From the NCBI RefSeq assembly GCF_031834595.1, contig NZ_CP115541.1:1240001-1304000 (forward strand): DNA of 64,000 nt, written 5' to 3'. Positions 27,632 through 36,650 of the stretch are shown one piece after another (the stretch's first letter is position 1; every line of letters begins with the position of its first letter). This DNA is from Stenotrophomonas oahuensis. Lineage in GTDB: Bacteria > Pseudomonadota > Gammaproteobacteria > Xanthomonadales > Xanthomonadaceae. The position numbers and the translations under genes are program-made. Below the pieces are notes generated by a model that saw only the letters and a list, made by a program, of their open reading frames with translations, was not told the origin of the DNA and ran no database searches.

Positions 27632-29131
27632 TCACTTGACGCCGTGCATCAGCTTGTTGATCGCCGGGGCCAGCAGGAACAGCACCACGCCCGAACCGAT
27701 CAATGCCCAGAAACCAAAGGTGTAGCCCTTCAGCGCCGACTCCACGGTCATGCCGCCCTCGCCGCTGACCGCACCGGCAAAGATGCCGGACAGGTTGTTG
27801 CCGATGCCGGTGGACAGGAACCAGCCGCCCATGCCGAAGCCGACCAGGCGCACCGGAGCCAGCTTGGTCACCATCGACAGGCCGATCGGCGAAAGGCACA
27901 GCTCACCCACCGACTGGATCACGTAGACCATGAACAGGGTCCAGAACGGGATCTTGCCCTCCACCACCATGGTCGACAGGGCCAGCATCAGCAGCGCGAA
28001 GGCCGCACCGTTGAACAGCAGGCCCAGGCCGAACTTGCGCGGAATGGACGGATTGGCACTGCCCAGCTTGACCCAGATCCAGGCAATGATCGGAGCCAGG
28101 GTGATGATGGCCACCGAGTTCACCGACTGGAACCATGCGGTCGGGAAGGTCCAGCCACCCAGATTGCGGTTGACGATGTTGTCGGCGAGGAAGGTGAAGG
28201 AGCTGCCGGCCTGTTCGAAGAACATCCAGAACATCACGTTGAAGGTGAAGATGATCAGCATGGCGATCACGCGGTCACGCTGCACCTTGCCCTCGCGGAT
28301 GCCTTCCACCAGCAGCAGCACCGCCAGCGCGACAAACAGCACGCCAAGAATCCAGGCCAGCGCGGTGGCGCCGGTGGACAGCAGGAAGTAAGCGACCGGG
28401 ATGGCGACCAGCGAACCGACGAACACCATCACCACGCGGCCCATGCCCTCGGCACCGGCCGGCGGTGCACCGATACCCTTCAGGCCGGCGCGACCGACGT
28501 AGAACCACACCAGGCTCAGCAGCATGCCGATGCCCGAGGCGATGAACACCATCTTGTAGGACGGCATGGCTTCGGTACCAAAGATCTTCTCGGCCAGGAA
28601 CTGGGTCAGCACCGGGGCGATCATCGCGCCGACGTTGATGCCCATGTAGAAGATGGTGAAGCCCGAATCGCGGCGCTCATCCTTCAGGCCATACAGCTTG
28701 CCGACCATGGTCGAGATGTTCGGCTTGAACAGGCCGTTGCCGATGATGATGGTGGCCAGGCCCAGTTCGAAGACTTCCTTGACCGGCATCGCCACCATGA
28801 ACAGACCGGCGGCCATGATCACCGCGCCGGTCAGGATGGACCGCTGGTAACCCAGCACGCGGTCGGCCACGTAGCCGCCGAAGATCGCCGCGGCATACAC
28901 CAGCGCCAGGTAGGCACCGTAGGTGCGGCTGGCCGCGCCCTGCCCGGCGGCGTCGCCGTCGAAGAACTGCGCCACGATGTACAGCACCAGGGCCCAGCGG
29001 ATTCCGTAGAACGCAAAGCGTTCCCAGAACTCGGTCATGAACAGCATCCACAACGGACGCGGATGGCCGAGGGTGGTCTTGAACTCCGGCAACGCCGGTT
29101 CGGGAACGGATTTCGCGGCGTCTACGCTCAT
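27632..29131 (-). CDS. POT-family proton-dependent oligopeptide transporter
   Basis: The protein is 499 aa from MSVDAAKSVPEPALPEF. It imports di- or tripeptides with protons. The POT signature is FWERFAFYGIRWALVLYI (ExxERFxYY type), then GGYVADRVLGYQRSIL, GNGLFKPNISTMVGKLY and GFTIFYMGINVGAMIAPVL. About 14 membrane segments can be counted, with a C-terminal hydrophobic helix before MHGVK. AGGA lies before the ATG. The thioredoxin-like gene follows immediately. Confidence 0.93.
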   Translation of the reverse strand: MSVDAAKSVPEPALPEFKTTLGHPRPLWMLFMTEFWERFAFYGIRWALVLYIVAQFFDGDAAGQGAASRTYGAYLALVYAAAIFGGYVADRVLGYQRSILTGAVIMAAGLFMVAMPVKEVFELGLATIIIGNGLFKPNISTMVGKLYGLKDERRDSGFTIFYMGINVGAMIAPVLTQFLAEKIFGTEAMPSYKMVFIASGIGMLLSLVWFYVGRAGLKGIGAPPAGAEGMGRVVMVFVGSLVAIPVAYFLLSTGATALAWILGVLFVALAVLLLVEGIREGKVQRDRVIAMLIIFTFNVMFWMFFEQAGSSFTFLADNIVNRNLGGWTFPTAWFQSVNSVAIITLAPIIAWIWVKLGSANPSIPRKFGLGLLFNGAAFALLMLALSTMVVEGKIPFWTLFMVYVIQSVGELCLSPIGLSMVTKLAPVRLVGFGMGGWFLSTGIGNNLSGIFAGAVSGEGGMTVESALKGYTFGFWALIGSGVVLFLLAPAINKLMHGVK

Positions 29132-29252
29132 GCGGGATTCCTGGGTTCGGTGGAAGACATGCACGTCCGATGTGCGAAACAACCCGGGAGAATTCCAGAA
29201 CTTGGGCGTTCACGTCAAATAAACACTTCCGTGTGTTTGCCTGAATAGGCCT

Positions 29253-30128
29253 TCACCCCGGCGGCAGCGGATCGTCGTTGCGGATCGTGGTGCGCACCTG
29301 GAACAGCTCCGGGAAGAAGGTCAGTTCCAGCGCCTGGCGCAGGAACCCGACCCCGCTGGAGCCGCCGGTGCCGCGCTTGAAGCCAATCACCCGCATCACC
29401 GTGCGCATATGGCGGAAGCGCCAGAGCTGGAAGGCGGTTTCCAGGTCCACCAAGTCCTCGCACAGCGAGTACTCACGCCAGTAGCGGTCGGTGTTCTCGT
29501 AGATGCGCTCGAACACCGGGTGCAGGGCGTCGTCGGCCACATGCGAGGTCTGCCAGTCGCGGTGCTGGTACACCTCGGGGATGGCATGGCCGAAGCGGGC
29601 CAGGTAGCGCAGGAACTCCTCGTACAGGCTGGGCGCGTCCAGCACCTGCTGCAGCTGGGCCTGCCCGGCCGGGTCGTGCGAGAACACCTGCAGCATCTGC
29701 GCGTTCTTGTTGCCCAGCAGGAACTCGATGTAGCGGTACTGCAGCGACTGGAAGCCCGAAGAAGGCCCCAGCACGTCGCGGAAGCCCATGTACTCCGAAG
29801 GGGTGAGGGTTTCCAGCACCGACCACTGCTCGGTCAGCTGGCGCAGCACCTGTTTGCTGCGCGCCAGCACCTTGCGGCACTGCCAGACCTCGTCGCGCTG
29901 CAGGAAGCCGATCGCCGCGCGCAGCTCATGGGCCAGCAGCTTCAGCCACAGCTCGGAGGTCTGGTGCTGGATGATGAACAGCATCTCGTCGTGGTGCGGC
30001 GGGTTGGACAGCGGCTGCTGGGCGCTCAGCAACTGGTCCAGGCGCAGATAGCCCCCGTAGGTCAGGCGGCCCTCCAGGTCAGTGTGGATGCCGGCTTCCA
30101 GATCGCGTTGGTTCTTGTCGACAGACAT
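29253..30128 (-). CDS. kynA: Tryptophan 2,3-dioxygenase
   Basis: This heme enzyme opens the indole ring of tryptophan to N-formylkynurenine, the first step of the kynurenine route. The protein is 291 aa. Visible signatures are [54 protein letters not shown], and the heme-ligand region [22 protein letters not shown] in which the histidine precedes MRTVMR. No other kynurenine genes are in the window. It is transcribed away from the 2-oxoacid dehydrogenase operon. Confidence 0.96.
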   Translation of the reverse strand: MSVDKNQRDLEAGIHTDLEGRLTYGGYLRLDQLLSAQQPLSNPPHHDEMLFIIQHQTSELWLKLLAHELRAAIGFLQRDEVWQCRKVLARSKQVLRQLTEQWSVLETLTPSEYMGFRDVLGPSSGFQSLQYRYIEFLLGNKNAQMLQVFSHDPAGQAQLQQVLDAPSLYEEFLRYLARFGHAIPEVYQHRDWQTSHVADDALHPVFERIYENTDRYWREYSLCEDLVDLETAFQLWRFRHMRTVMRVIGFKRGTGGSSGVGFLRQALELTFFPELFQVRTTIRNDDPLPPG

Positions 30129-30431
30129 GGCGGTGACCGCATGAGGGGGTGCAAGCGTAGCGCAGCGGCCGCCCTACGGTGGCGTGTGGTCGGCCCGTTC
30201 AGCGCGGCAGCGGCTGCGACCCATTGCCGCGGACGCCCCGATGAAAGAGCGCTCATGCGCCGTTGCGGCAACTGAATACGTTGATGTTATTGGCCTTTCC
30301 GCTCTGACAACGGTATACCCGAAGGCGGCCAGGCGGTTTCCTTGTTGCGCCGCAGGACGGCTTTTTCGTACGCCTTCCTTAACATGGCAATTCATATCAT
30401 TTGTAACTTCCTGTCGAAGGTGCAGTACGCA
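30129..30431. other. Divergent control region between kynA and the E1 alpha gene
   Basis: This 303-bp gap carries a plus-strand TTGGCC, 18 bp, TATACC arrangement (about 30290-30320), a weak GCCG/CGGC stem with five T at about 30351-30368 and an AT-rich stretch around 30380-30405. They may be a promoter and leader for the dehydrogenase operon. No gene is supported here. Confidence 0.4.
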
Positions 30432-31514
30432 ATGACGGTTGCCGCTGAGTTCAAGATCGAATACCTGCAGTACCTGGACACGGACGGTAACCTCGTCCGC
30501 GATGACCTGCCCGAGGCCTTGCGCGACCCGAAGGCGCTGCTGCCGATGTTCAAGCAGATGCTGTTCGTGCGCGTGTTCGACGGCAAGTCGATCGCGCTGC
30601 AGCGCACCGGCAAGCTGGGCACCTACGCGGCCTGCCTGGGCCATGAGGCCGCGCACGTGGGCATTGGTGCTGCGATGCAGAAAGACGACGTGTTCGCACC
30701 GTCCTACCGCGAGTACGGCGCGATGTTCATGCGCGGCGTGCGTCCGCGTGACGTGCTGATGTACTGGGGCGGCGACGAGCGCGGCAACGACTACGGCGGC
30801 AATGCGGCCAAGGACTTCCCGTTCTGCGTGCCGATCTCCACCCAGTGCCTGCATGCGGCCGGCGCGGCGCTGAAGTTCAAGCTCAACAACGAAAAGCAGA
30901 TCGCCGTGGCGGTGTGTGGTGACGGCGGCAGCTCCAAGACCGACTTCTACGCCGCGCTCAACTCGGCCGGTGCCTACAAGCTCCCGCTGATTCTGTGCAT
31001 CGTCAACAACGGCTGGGCCATCTCGGTTCCGCGCTCGGCCCAGACCGGTGCCGAAACCCTGGCCCAGAAGGGCCTGGCCGGCGGCCTGCATTGCCTGCAG
31101 GTGGACGGCAACGACCTGATCGCGGTGATGGCCGCCATGCTGCAGGCGCGCGAGCGCGCCCTCGCCGGCGACGGTGGCACCGTACTGGAACTGATGACCT
31201 ACCGCCTGTCCGACCACACCACCGCCGACGACGCCCGCCGCTACCGCGACGACGCGGAAGTGAAGGACGCCTGGCTGCTGGAGCCGATGCTGCGCCTGCG
31301 CAAGTATCTAACCAACGCCGGTGTGTGGAGCGAGGAAGAAGAAGCGGCCTGGACCGCCGAGTGCGGCAAGCGCGTGGACGAAGAAGTGAACCTGTACCTC
31401 AACACGCCGGTGCAGCCGGTCGAGGCGATGTTCGATTATCTGTACGCCGACCCGCCGCAGGACCTGCTGGCCCAGCGCGCGCAGGCCATTGCCCTGGAGC
31501 AGCGTCATGGATGA
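30432..31514 (+). CDS. 2-Oxoacid dehydrogenase E1 component, alpha subunit
   Basis: The protein is 360 aa from MTVAAEFKIEYLQYLDTDG. It binds thiamine diphosphate and, with the beta subunit, decarboxylates pyruvate or a branched-chain 2-oxoacid. Signatures are GKLGTYAACLGHEAAHVGIG, the APSYREYGAMFMRGV loop, and the ThDP motif running from CGDGGSSKTDFYAAL to LCIVNNGWAIS. SDHTTADDARRYR is the phosphorylation-loop equivalent. The heterodimeric E1 type resembles Gram-positive PDH and BCKDH, so the true substrate is open. Its stop overlaps an ATG of the next gene. Confidence 0.92.
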   Translation: MTVAAEFKIEYLQYLDTDGNLVRDDLPEALRDPKALLPMFKQMLFVRVFDGKSIALQRTGKLGTYAACLGHEAAHVGIGAAMQKDDVFAPSYREYGAMFMRGVRPRDVLMYWGGDERGNDYGGNAAKDFPFCVPISTQCLHAAGAALKFKLNNEKQIAVAVCGDGGSSKTDFYAALNSAGAYKLPLILCIVNNGWAISVPRSAQTGAETLAQKGLAGGLHCLQVDGNDLIAVMAAMLQARERALAGDGGTVLELMTYRLSDHTTADDARRYRDDAEVKDAWLLEPMLRLRKYLTNAGVWSEEEEAAWTAECGKRVDEEVNLYLNTPVQPVEAMFDYLYADPPQDLLAQRAQAIALEQRHG

Positions 31515-31590
31515 GCTCAAGCACGTTTCCGGCACCACCGCGCAGACCCACGCCGCCGACAGCGCCGCCCTTGCGCGCGGAGAACAGACC

Positions 31591-32577
31591 ATGACCAGCA
31601 CGCCCATCACCCTTATTGAAGCCATCACCCAGGCCCTGGCCTGGGAGCTGGAACACGACAAGTCGGTGCTGGTGCTGGGCGAGGACGTGGGCGTGAACGG
31701 CGGCGTTTTCCGCGCCACCGCCGGCCTGCAGCAGCGCTTCGGCGCGGACCGCGTGCTGGACACCCCGCTGGATGAAACCACCATCGCCGGCCTGACCATC
31801 GGTCTGGCCGCGCAGGGCATGAAGCCGGTCGCCGAAGCCCAGTTCGACGGCTTCATGTACCCGATGGTCGACCACATCGTCTGCCATGCCGCGCGCCTGC
31901 GTTACCGCACCCGTGGCCGCCTGAACTGCCCGATGGTGCTGCGCGTGCCGTGGGGCGGTGGCATCCGCGCGCCGGAACACCACAGCGAGGCCAACGAGGC
32001 CATCTTCACCAACGTGCCGGGCCTGCGCGTGGTGCTGCCGTCCTCGCCGCAGCGCGCCTACGGCCTGCTGTTGGCTGCGATCCGCGAACCGGATCCGGTC
32101 ATCTACATGGAACCCAAGCGCATCTACCGCCAGTACAAGGAAGTGGTGGTCAACGACGGCGAAGCGCTGCCGCTGGATGTCTGCTTCGTGCTGCGCGATG
32201 GCACCGACGTGACCCTGGTGACCTGGGGCGCGCAGGTGAAGGAAGCGCTGGAAGCCGCCGACAAGCTGGCCGGCGAAGGCATCAGTGCCGAAGTCATCGA
32301 CGTGGCCACGCTGCGCCCCCTGGACTTCGCCACCATCGCCGAATCTGTGGCCAAGACCGGCCGCTGCGTGATCGTGCAGGAAGCCCCGAAGACTGCCGGC
32401 TTCGGCGCGGAAATCGCTGCGCGCCTGGCCGAGGAATCGCTGTACGACCTGCTGGCTCCGGTCGAGCGCGTCACCGGCTACGACACTCACATTCCGCTGT
32501 TCCGCCTGGAAATGAAGTACCTGCCCAGCGTGGACCGCATTGTGAGCGCGGCCAAGCGCGCGGTGGCGGCAGGCTGA
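31591..32577 (+). CDS. 2-Oxoacid dehydrogenase E1 component, beta subunit
   Basis: The protein is 328 aa from MTSTPITLIEAITQALAWEL, the family N-terminus, with GGAG eight bases upstream. An in-frame ATG at 31507 with its own GGAG would add 28 unusual residues and overlap the alpha-subunit stop; both starts are possible. Signatures are VLVLGEDVGVNGGVFRAT, RVLDTPLDETTIAGLTIGLA, PVAEAQFDGFMYPMVDHI and GGIRAPEHHSEANEAIF. The transketolase C-terminal domain follows (VTWGAQVKEALEAAD, EVIDVATLRPLDF). The small SH3 gene starts one base after its stop. Confidence 0.92.
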   Translation: MTSTPITLIEAITQALAWELEHDKSVLVLGEDVGVNGGVFRATAGLQQRFGADRVLDTPLDETTIAGLTIGLAAQGMKPVAEAQFDGFMYPMVDHIVCHAARLRYRTRGRLNCPMVLRVPWGGGIRAPEHHSEANEAIFTNVPGLRVVLPSSPQRAYGLLLAAIREPDPVIYMEPKRIYRQYKEVVVNDGEALPLDVCFVLRDGTDVTLVTWGAQVKEALEAADKLAGEGISAEVIDVATLRPLDFATIAESVAKTGRCVIVQEAPKTAGFGAEIAARLAEESLYDLLAPVERVTGYDTHIPLFRLEMKYLPSVDRIVSAAKRAVAAG

Positions 32578-32578
32578 C

Positions 32579-32932
32579 ATGCGGGCCCGTCTTCTAGGCC
32601 CGTACCGCAGCCAGTACCCCAACCCGCTCCGGTTCCGCACCGGCCAGATCGTCGAACTGGGTGTTCGTGACGAGGAATGGCCGGCGTTTGCCTGGGTGCG
32701 CACCGATGACGGGCGCGCCGGCTGGGCTCCGGTGGCATGGTTGCAGGTGCTGGATGATGGTCGCGCGGAAGCCCTGCGCGACTACGACGCCCGCGAACTG
32801 GACGTTGAAAGCGGTGAACTGGTCAAACTGCATCATGAACACGGCGGCTGGTGGTGGTCCGAACGCGCGAATGGCGCGACGGGCTGGCTGCCGGCCCGCG
32901 ATCTCGAACTGCTTGAAGAGAACTGCACATGA
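32579..32932 (+). CDS. Small protein with two SH3-like repeats inside the dehydrogenase operon
   Basis: The protein is 117 aa from MRARLLGPYRSQYPNP. Two SH3-like units are visible: residues 15-57 (NPLRFRTGQIVELGVRDEEW, then FAWVRTDDGRAGWAPVAWLQ) and residues 60-112 (EALRDYDARELDVESGELVK, then GGWWWSERANGATGWLPARDLEL). The second has the ALYDY, E/D-rich, WW and GWLP pattern of true SH3 folds. There is no signal peptide. Tight packing (1 bp after E1 beta, 4-bp overlap with E2) suggests it works with the complex, perhaps binding the proline-rich E2 linker. Confidence 0.8.
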   Translation: MRARLLGPYRSQYPNPLRFRTGQIVELGVRDEEWPAFAWVRTDDGRAGWAPVAWLQVLDDGRAEALRDYDARELDVESGELVKLHHEHGGWWWSERANGATGWLPARDLELLEENCT

Positions 32933-34290
32933 GTGAGAACAAGAACTTCAACCTGCCCGACCTGGGCGAGGGCCTGCCCGACGCCACCATCGTCGAGTGG
33001 TTCGTCAAGGAAGGCGACGTGATCCGGCTCGACGAGCCGCTGGTGTCGATGGAAACCGCCAAGGCCGTGGTCGAAGTGCCCTCGCCGTTCTCGGGCAAGG
33101 TGCTGAAGCTGTCCGGCGGCCCCGGCGACATCATTCCCACCGGCAGCGTGCTGGCCCAGTTCGAACTGGACCCGAACCTGCCGCAGCGCGCCGACGGTCA
33201 GGACACCGGTCACAGCCACGGCCATGCCGCGCCGGCACCGGCCGCTGCACCGGCTCCGGCTCCGGCCGTTGCCGAAGCGCCCAAGCCGGCCGCCGCCGAG
33301 CGCGACGACGCCGGCACCGTGGTGGGTGCTATGCAGAGCTCCAACGCCGTCCACACCGAACAGGCGGTGGCGGTGGGAGGGGTCAAGGCCGTGCCCGCCG
33401 TGCGCGCCACCGCGCGCAAGCTGGGCGTGGATCTGAGCCTGGTTCGCGCCACCGGCGCGGACGGCGCGGTAACCATGGCCGACGTCAAACAAGCGGCTGC
33501 CGCAGGCAGCGCGAAGATCGGCAGCGCGCCGGCTCCTGCGGCGGCACCGGTTGCCGCGGCTGCACCAGCCCCGGCGCGTCAGGCCGAAGCCCGCACACCG
33601 TTGTCCGCCGCCGGCAAGCCGATGCGTACCCAGCCCCCGGGCGTGGTCGCCAAGGGGCAGCCAGAACCGCTCAAGGGCGTGCGCCGCAACATGGCGCGGG
33701 TCATGGCCGACGCCCACAGCAAGGTGGTGCCGACCACGCTCAATGACGACGCTGACATCCATGCCTGGCTGCCCGGCAACGATGTCACCGCCCGTCTGGT
33801 ACGCGCCATCGTGGTCGCCAGCCAGAAGGTACCAGCAATGAACGCCTGGTTCGACGGCGACGCACTGACCCGAACCCTGCATGCCCAGGTCGATATCGGC
33901 ATTGCCGTGGACACCGACGACGGTCTGTTCGTGCCGGCGCTGCGCAATGCCGACATGCTCGATGCACGCGGCATCCGCGAAGGCGTGAACCGTCTGCGCG
34001 AGCAGGTCGAATCGCGCTCGATCGCACCGTCCGAGCTGAGCGGCTACACCATCTCGCTGTCCAACTTCGGCATGTTCGCCGGCCGCTATGCCACTCCGGT
34101 GGTCGTGCCGCCGTGCGTGGCCATCGTCGGTGCCGGCCGTGCCCGTCACCAGATGACCCCGGTCATGGGCGGCGTGGAAGCGCACAAGGTCATTCCGTTG
34201 TCGGTGACCTTCGACCACCGTGCCGCCACCGGCGGTGAGGCGGCGCGGTTCCTGCGCGCGATGATGGACGACCTGGCCCTGGCCAGCTGA
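32929..34290 (+). CDS. 2-Oxoacid dehydrogenase E2 (dihydrolipoamide acyltransferase)
   Basis: The protein is 453 aa. One N-terminal lipoyl domain has the modified lysine in METAKAVVEVPSPFSGKV (about residue 43). A long alanine/proline linker leads to the E3/E1-binding domain AVRATARKLGVDLSLVRATG, a second linker, and the catalytic domain from LKGVRRNMARVMADAHSKVV to the end. The active-site region reads TFDHRAATGGEAARFL: the histidine is present, but the Asp of the usual HxxxDG is Thr, as in a subset of E2 enzymes. No E3 gene is in this operon. Confidence 0.92.
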   Translation: MSENKNFNLPDLGEGLPDATIVEWFVKEGDVIRLDEPLVSMETAKAVVEVPSPFSGKVLKLSGGPGDIIPTGSVLAQFELDPNLPQRADGQDTGHSHGHAAPAPAAAPAPAPAVAEAPKPAAAERDDAGTVVGAMQSSNAVHTEQAVAVGGVKAVPAVRATARKLGVDLSLVRATGADGAVTMADVKQAAAAGSAKIGSAPAPAAAPVAAAAPAPARQAEARTPLSAAGKPMRTQPPGVVAKGQPEPLKGVRRNMARVMADAHSKVVPTTLNDDADIHAWLPGNDVTARLVRAIVVASQKVPAMNAWFDGDALTRTLHAQVDIGIAVDTDDGLFVPALRNADMLDARGIREGVNRLREQVESRSIAPSELSGYTISLSNFGMFAGRYATPVVVPPCVAIVGAGRARHQMTPVMGGVEAHKVIPLSVTFDHRAATGGEAARFLRAMMDDLALAS

Positions 34291-34302
34291 GGCATCGGTG
34301 GC

Positions 34303-34327
34303 CGGACGACCAACGGTCGTCCGCTAC
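34303..34327 (-). repeat. SMAG-type GTAG REP
   Basis: On the minus strand it begins GTAGCGGACGACC and returns GGTCGTCCG. It lies 12 bp past the E2 stop and separates convergent genes. Confidence 0.8.
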
Positions 34328-34354
34328 CGGCGGCACCGCGCCCCCCTGCGTGGG

Positions 34355-34987
34355 TCACACCAACCGGTCCGCCTCGATCACCTGCACGCCCGGGGCGGGC
34401 TGTAATGCCGCCTCCACCATGGCCGCCGCGATCTTCTCCGCGGGATTGATCCGCCACGACCGCGGCAGCACCGGGGCCAATGCCCCCAGCACCACGCTGG
34501 CAGCACGTTCGCCCGCACGGTGCTCCTTGCGGTCGCCGCCAATCAACCCCGGCCGCACCAGCGTCAGCGACGGATATCCCAGCTTCCGCAGGTCCTGCTC
34601 CAGCGCGCCCTTGACCCGGTTGTAGAAGAACCGCGACTGCGGATCCGCCCCCTTGGCCGAGTTCAGCACGAAGGCCGCCGCGCCGTGCGCACGGGCCAGA
34701 CGGGCCACCTGCAGCGGGTACTGGTGATCCACCTGGGCAAAGGCTTCACGACTGCCGGCCTGCTTCAAGGTCGTCCCCAGCGCGCAGATCACCGCATCCA
34801 CGGCCCACCAGTCGGCCGCTTCCGGCAGCTGGGCGAAGTCCACCACCGGATTGATCAGATGGGTGTCGGCCAGCGCCAGCGACCGACGCGTGGGAGCGAC
34901 CACGGTCTGGCAGCGGGGATCGTCCAGCAGCAGCTGCAGCACCTGGGTGCCGACCAGGCCGGTGGCACCGACCAGCATCACCTTCAT
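34355..34987 (-). CDS. NAD(P)-binding Rossmann-fold protein (HTATIP2-like)
   Basis: The protein is 210 aa from MKVMLVGATGLVGTQVLQLLL. The Rossmann dinucleotide motif is GATGLVGT at residues 7-14. Further on are DAVICALGTTLKQAGSREAF, HGAAAFVLNSAKGADPQSRFFYNRVKGALE with the Ser/Tyr/Lys-like catalytic set, and LTLVRPGLIGGDRKEHR. It is an atypical short-chain dehydrogenase relative of Tip30-type proteins. The substrate is not deducible. It is divergent from the diguanylate cyclase. Confidence 0.88.
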   Translation of the reverse strand: MKVMLVGATGLVGTQVLQLLLDDPRCQTVVAPTRRSLALADTHLINPVVDFAQLPEAADWWAVDAVICALGTTLKQAGSREAFAQVDHQYPLQVARLARAHGAAAFVLNSAKGADPQSRFFYNRVKGALEQDLRKLGYPSLTLVRPGLIGGDRKEHRAGERAASVVLGALAPVLPRSWRINPAEKIAAAMVEAALQPAPGVQVIEADRLV

Positions 34988-35089
34988 GGGGCGGTCCGTT
35001 GTTGTGTAGAGGATGTCTTCAAGCCAGCCGGTCCAGCGCCGATACTGTTCCCACCTACCCTACTCCATCTTCGCCCCAGGACCCGCCGC

Positions 35090-36643
35090 ATGACGGACCA
35101 TCCCGACGCCCCCTCCAGCCCCGGCACGGCCGTGGGACGGTTGCTGGCGCGCCGCGCCGGGATAACGCCGGTACGGGTCGAGGCCACAGCATCCAGCGCC
35201 GTGACCAGCAGCGGCAGCGGCAGTGCCGTCCTGCAGCGCCTGTTTGCCGGGGCGGAGCAGCCCGAGCCGCTGCTGGCCGCTTTTGCCAATGGCATGGCCA
35301 CCCTGCCGGGTGAACTCGGCGACATGGGCCTGCGCCTGCAGTCGGCGCTGCGCAGCGCCGACTGGGTCAGCTACGGCCGCGCCATGCGCCAGCTGATCGA
35401 CAAGTACATCCGCACCATTGAGCAGGACAGCGCCGACGGCCCGCCCGACAGCCTGCGTCTGCGCGAACTGCTGCGTCATACCCTGGGTGTCACCGTGGCC
35501 AGCCTGCTGCAGAACATGCCCGAGCTGAAGGACGAACCGGTGCAGCTGGCTGCTGAACTGAGGCAGTGGCACCCCGGCATTCCGCTGCAGCCGCTGGAAG
35601 TGCGCCTGCGCGAGCTGACCCACCAGATCGGCGTACGCAGCGACGGCTGGCAGGAGCAGCAGGAACTGCTGCTGAGCCTGTTCGACCTGCTGCTGGAGAA
35701 CATCAGCGAACTGCTCGACGACAGCAGCTGGCTGCAGGGCCAGCTGCACGCCGTGCGCGCCCTGATCGGCGGTCCGCTGGACCGCGACTCGGTGGAACAG
35801 GCGCGCAACAATCTGCGCGAGGTCATCTACAAGCAGAGCCTGCTCAAACAGGGCATCGTGGAAAGCAAGGCCGCCATGCGCGGGCTGATGGGCGAGTTCA
35901 TCGAACAGCTCGATGGCATGGCCGCGCACACCAGCGACTACCACGACCGGATCAGCAGCTACGCGATGGCGTTGAAGGAAGCGCGCAGCATCGCCGACCT
36001 CAACCAGCTGCTGCAGGACGTGCTGCGCGACACCGGCAAGGTGCAGGAACAGGCGCTACAGGCGCGCGACCACCTGGGCAATGCACGCCGCGAAGTGGAA
36101 CAGGCCGAGGCCCGCATTGCCGAGCTCGAGCTTGAACTCAGCGACATGTCCGGACAGATCCGCACCGACCCGCTCACCGGCGCACTCAACCGCCGTGGCT
36201 TTGATGAATTGCTGGAAAAGGAGATCGCGCGTGCTGCCCGGCATGCGCATCCACTGGCGATCGCGCTGCTGGACCTGGATGACTTCCACCAGACCAACAG
36301 CGAACACGGCCACCCGGGCGGTGACGCGGTGCTGCGCCACCTGGTCACGGTGTGTCAGCTGCTGCTGCGCAATTCGGATGTGGTCAGCCGCATCGGCGGC
36401 GATGAATTCGTCATCGTGATGCCGGAAACACCGGCCGCCGACAGCATGTCGACCCTGCTGCGGTTGCAGCGCTCGTTGGCGCAGCGGCCGCTGCATCTGG
36501 ATGAGCAGCGGGTACCCGTGCATTTCAGTGCCGGGGTAACGCAGTGGCAGGCGGGGGATAGTGCGGAAATCGTGCTGAAGCGCGCGGACGCGGCCCTGTA
36601 CGCGGCCAAGCGCGTGGGCAAGAACCGCGTACAGGCAGGTTGA
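35090..36643 (+). CDS. Diguanylate cyclase with long helical sensory N-terminus
   Basis: The protein is 517 aa from MTDHPDAPSSPGTAVGRLLA. It has no membrane segments. Residues 60-320 are helical with a coiled coil (VQEQALQARDHLGNARREVE and on), like other Xanthomonadaceae cytosolic cyclases. The GGDEF domain runs from DPLTGALNRRGFDELLEKEI; the active site RIGGDEF is intact with GGDEF at 436-440. An RNSD inhibitory I-site lies five residues before it, so product inhibition is expected. It makes cyclic di-GMP; the input signal is unknown. Confidence 0.93.
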   Translation: MTDHPDAPSSPGTAVGRLLARRAGITPVRVEATASSAVTSSGSGSAVLQRLFAGAEQPEPLLAAFANGMATLPGELGDMGLRLQSALRSADWVSYGRAMRQLIDKYIRTIEQDSADGPPDSLRLRELLRHTLGVTVASLLQNMPELKDEPVQLAAELRQWHPGIPLQPLEVRLRELTHQIGVRSDGWQEQQELLLSLFDLLLENISELLDDSSWLQGQLHAVRALIGGPLDRDSVEQARNNLREVIYKQSLLKQGIVESKAAMRGLMGEFIEQLDGMAAHTSDYHDRISSYAMALKEARSIADLNQLLQDVLRDTGKVQEQALQARDHLGNARREVEQAEARIAELELELSDMSGQIRTDPLTGALNRRGFDELLEKEIARAARHAHPLAIALLDLDDFHQTNSEHGHPGGDAVLRHLVTVCQLLLRNSDVVSRIGGDEFVIVMPETPAADSMSTLLRLQRSLAQRPLHLDEQRVPVHFSAGVTQWQAGDSAEIVLKRADAALYAAKRVGKNRVQAG

Positions 36644-36650
36644 CCGCGAA

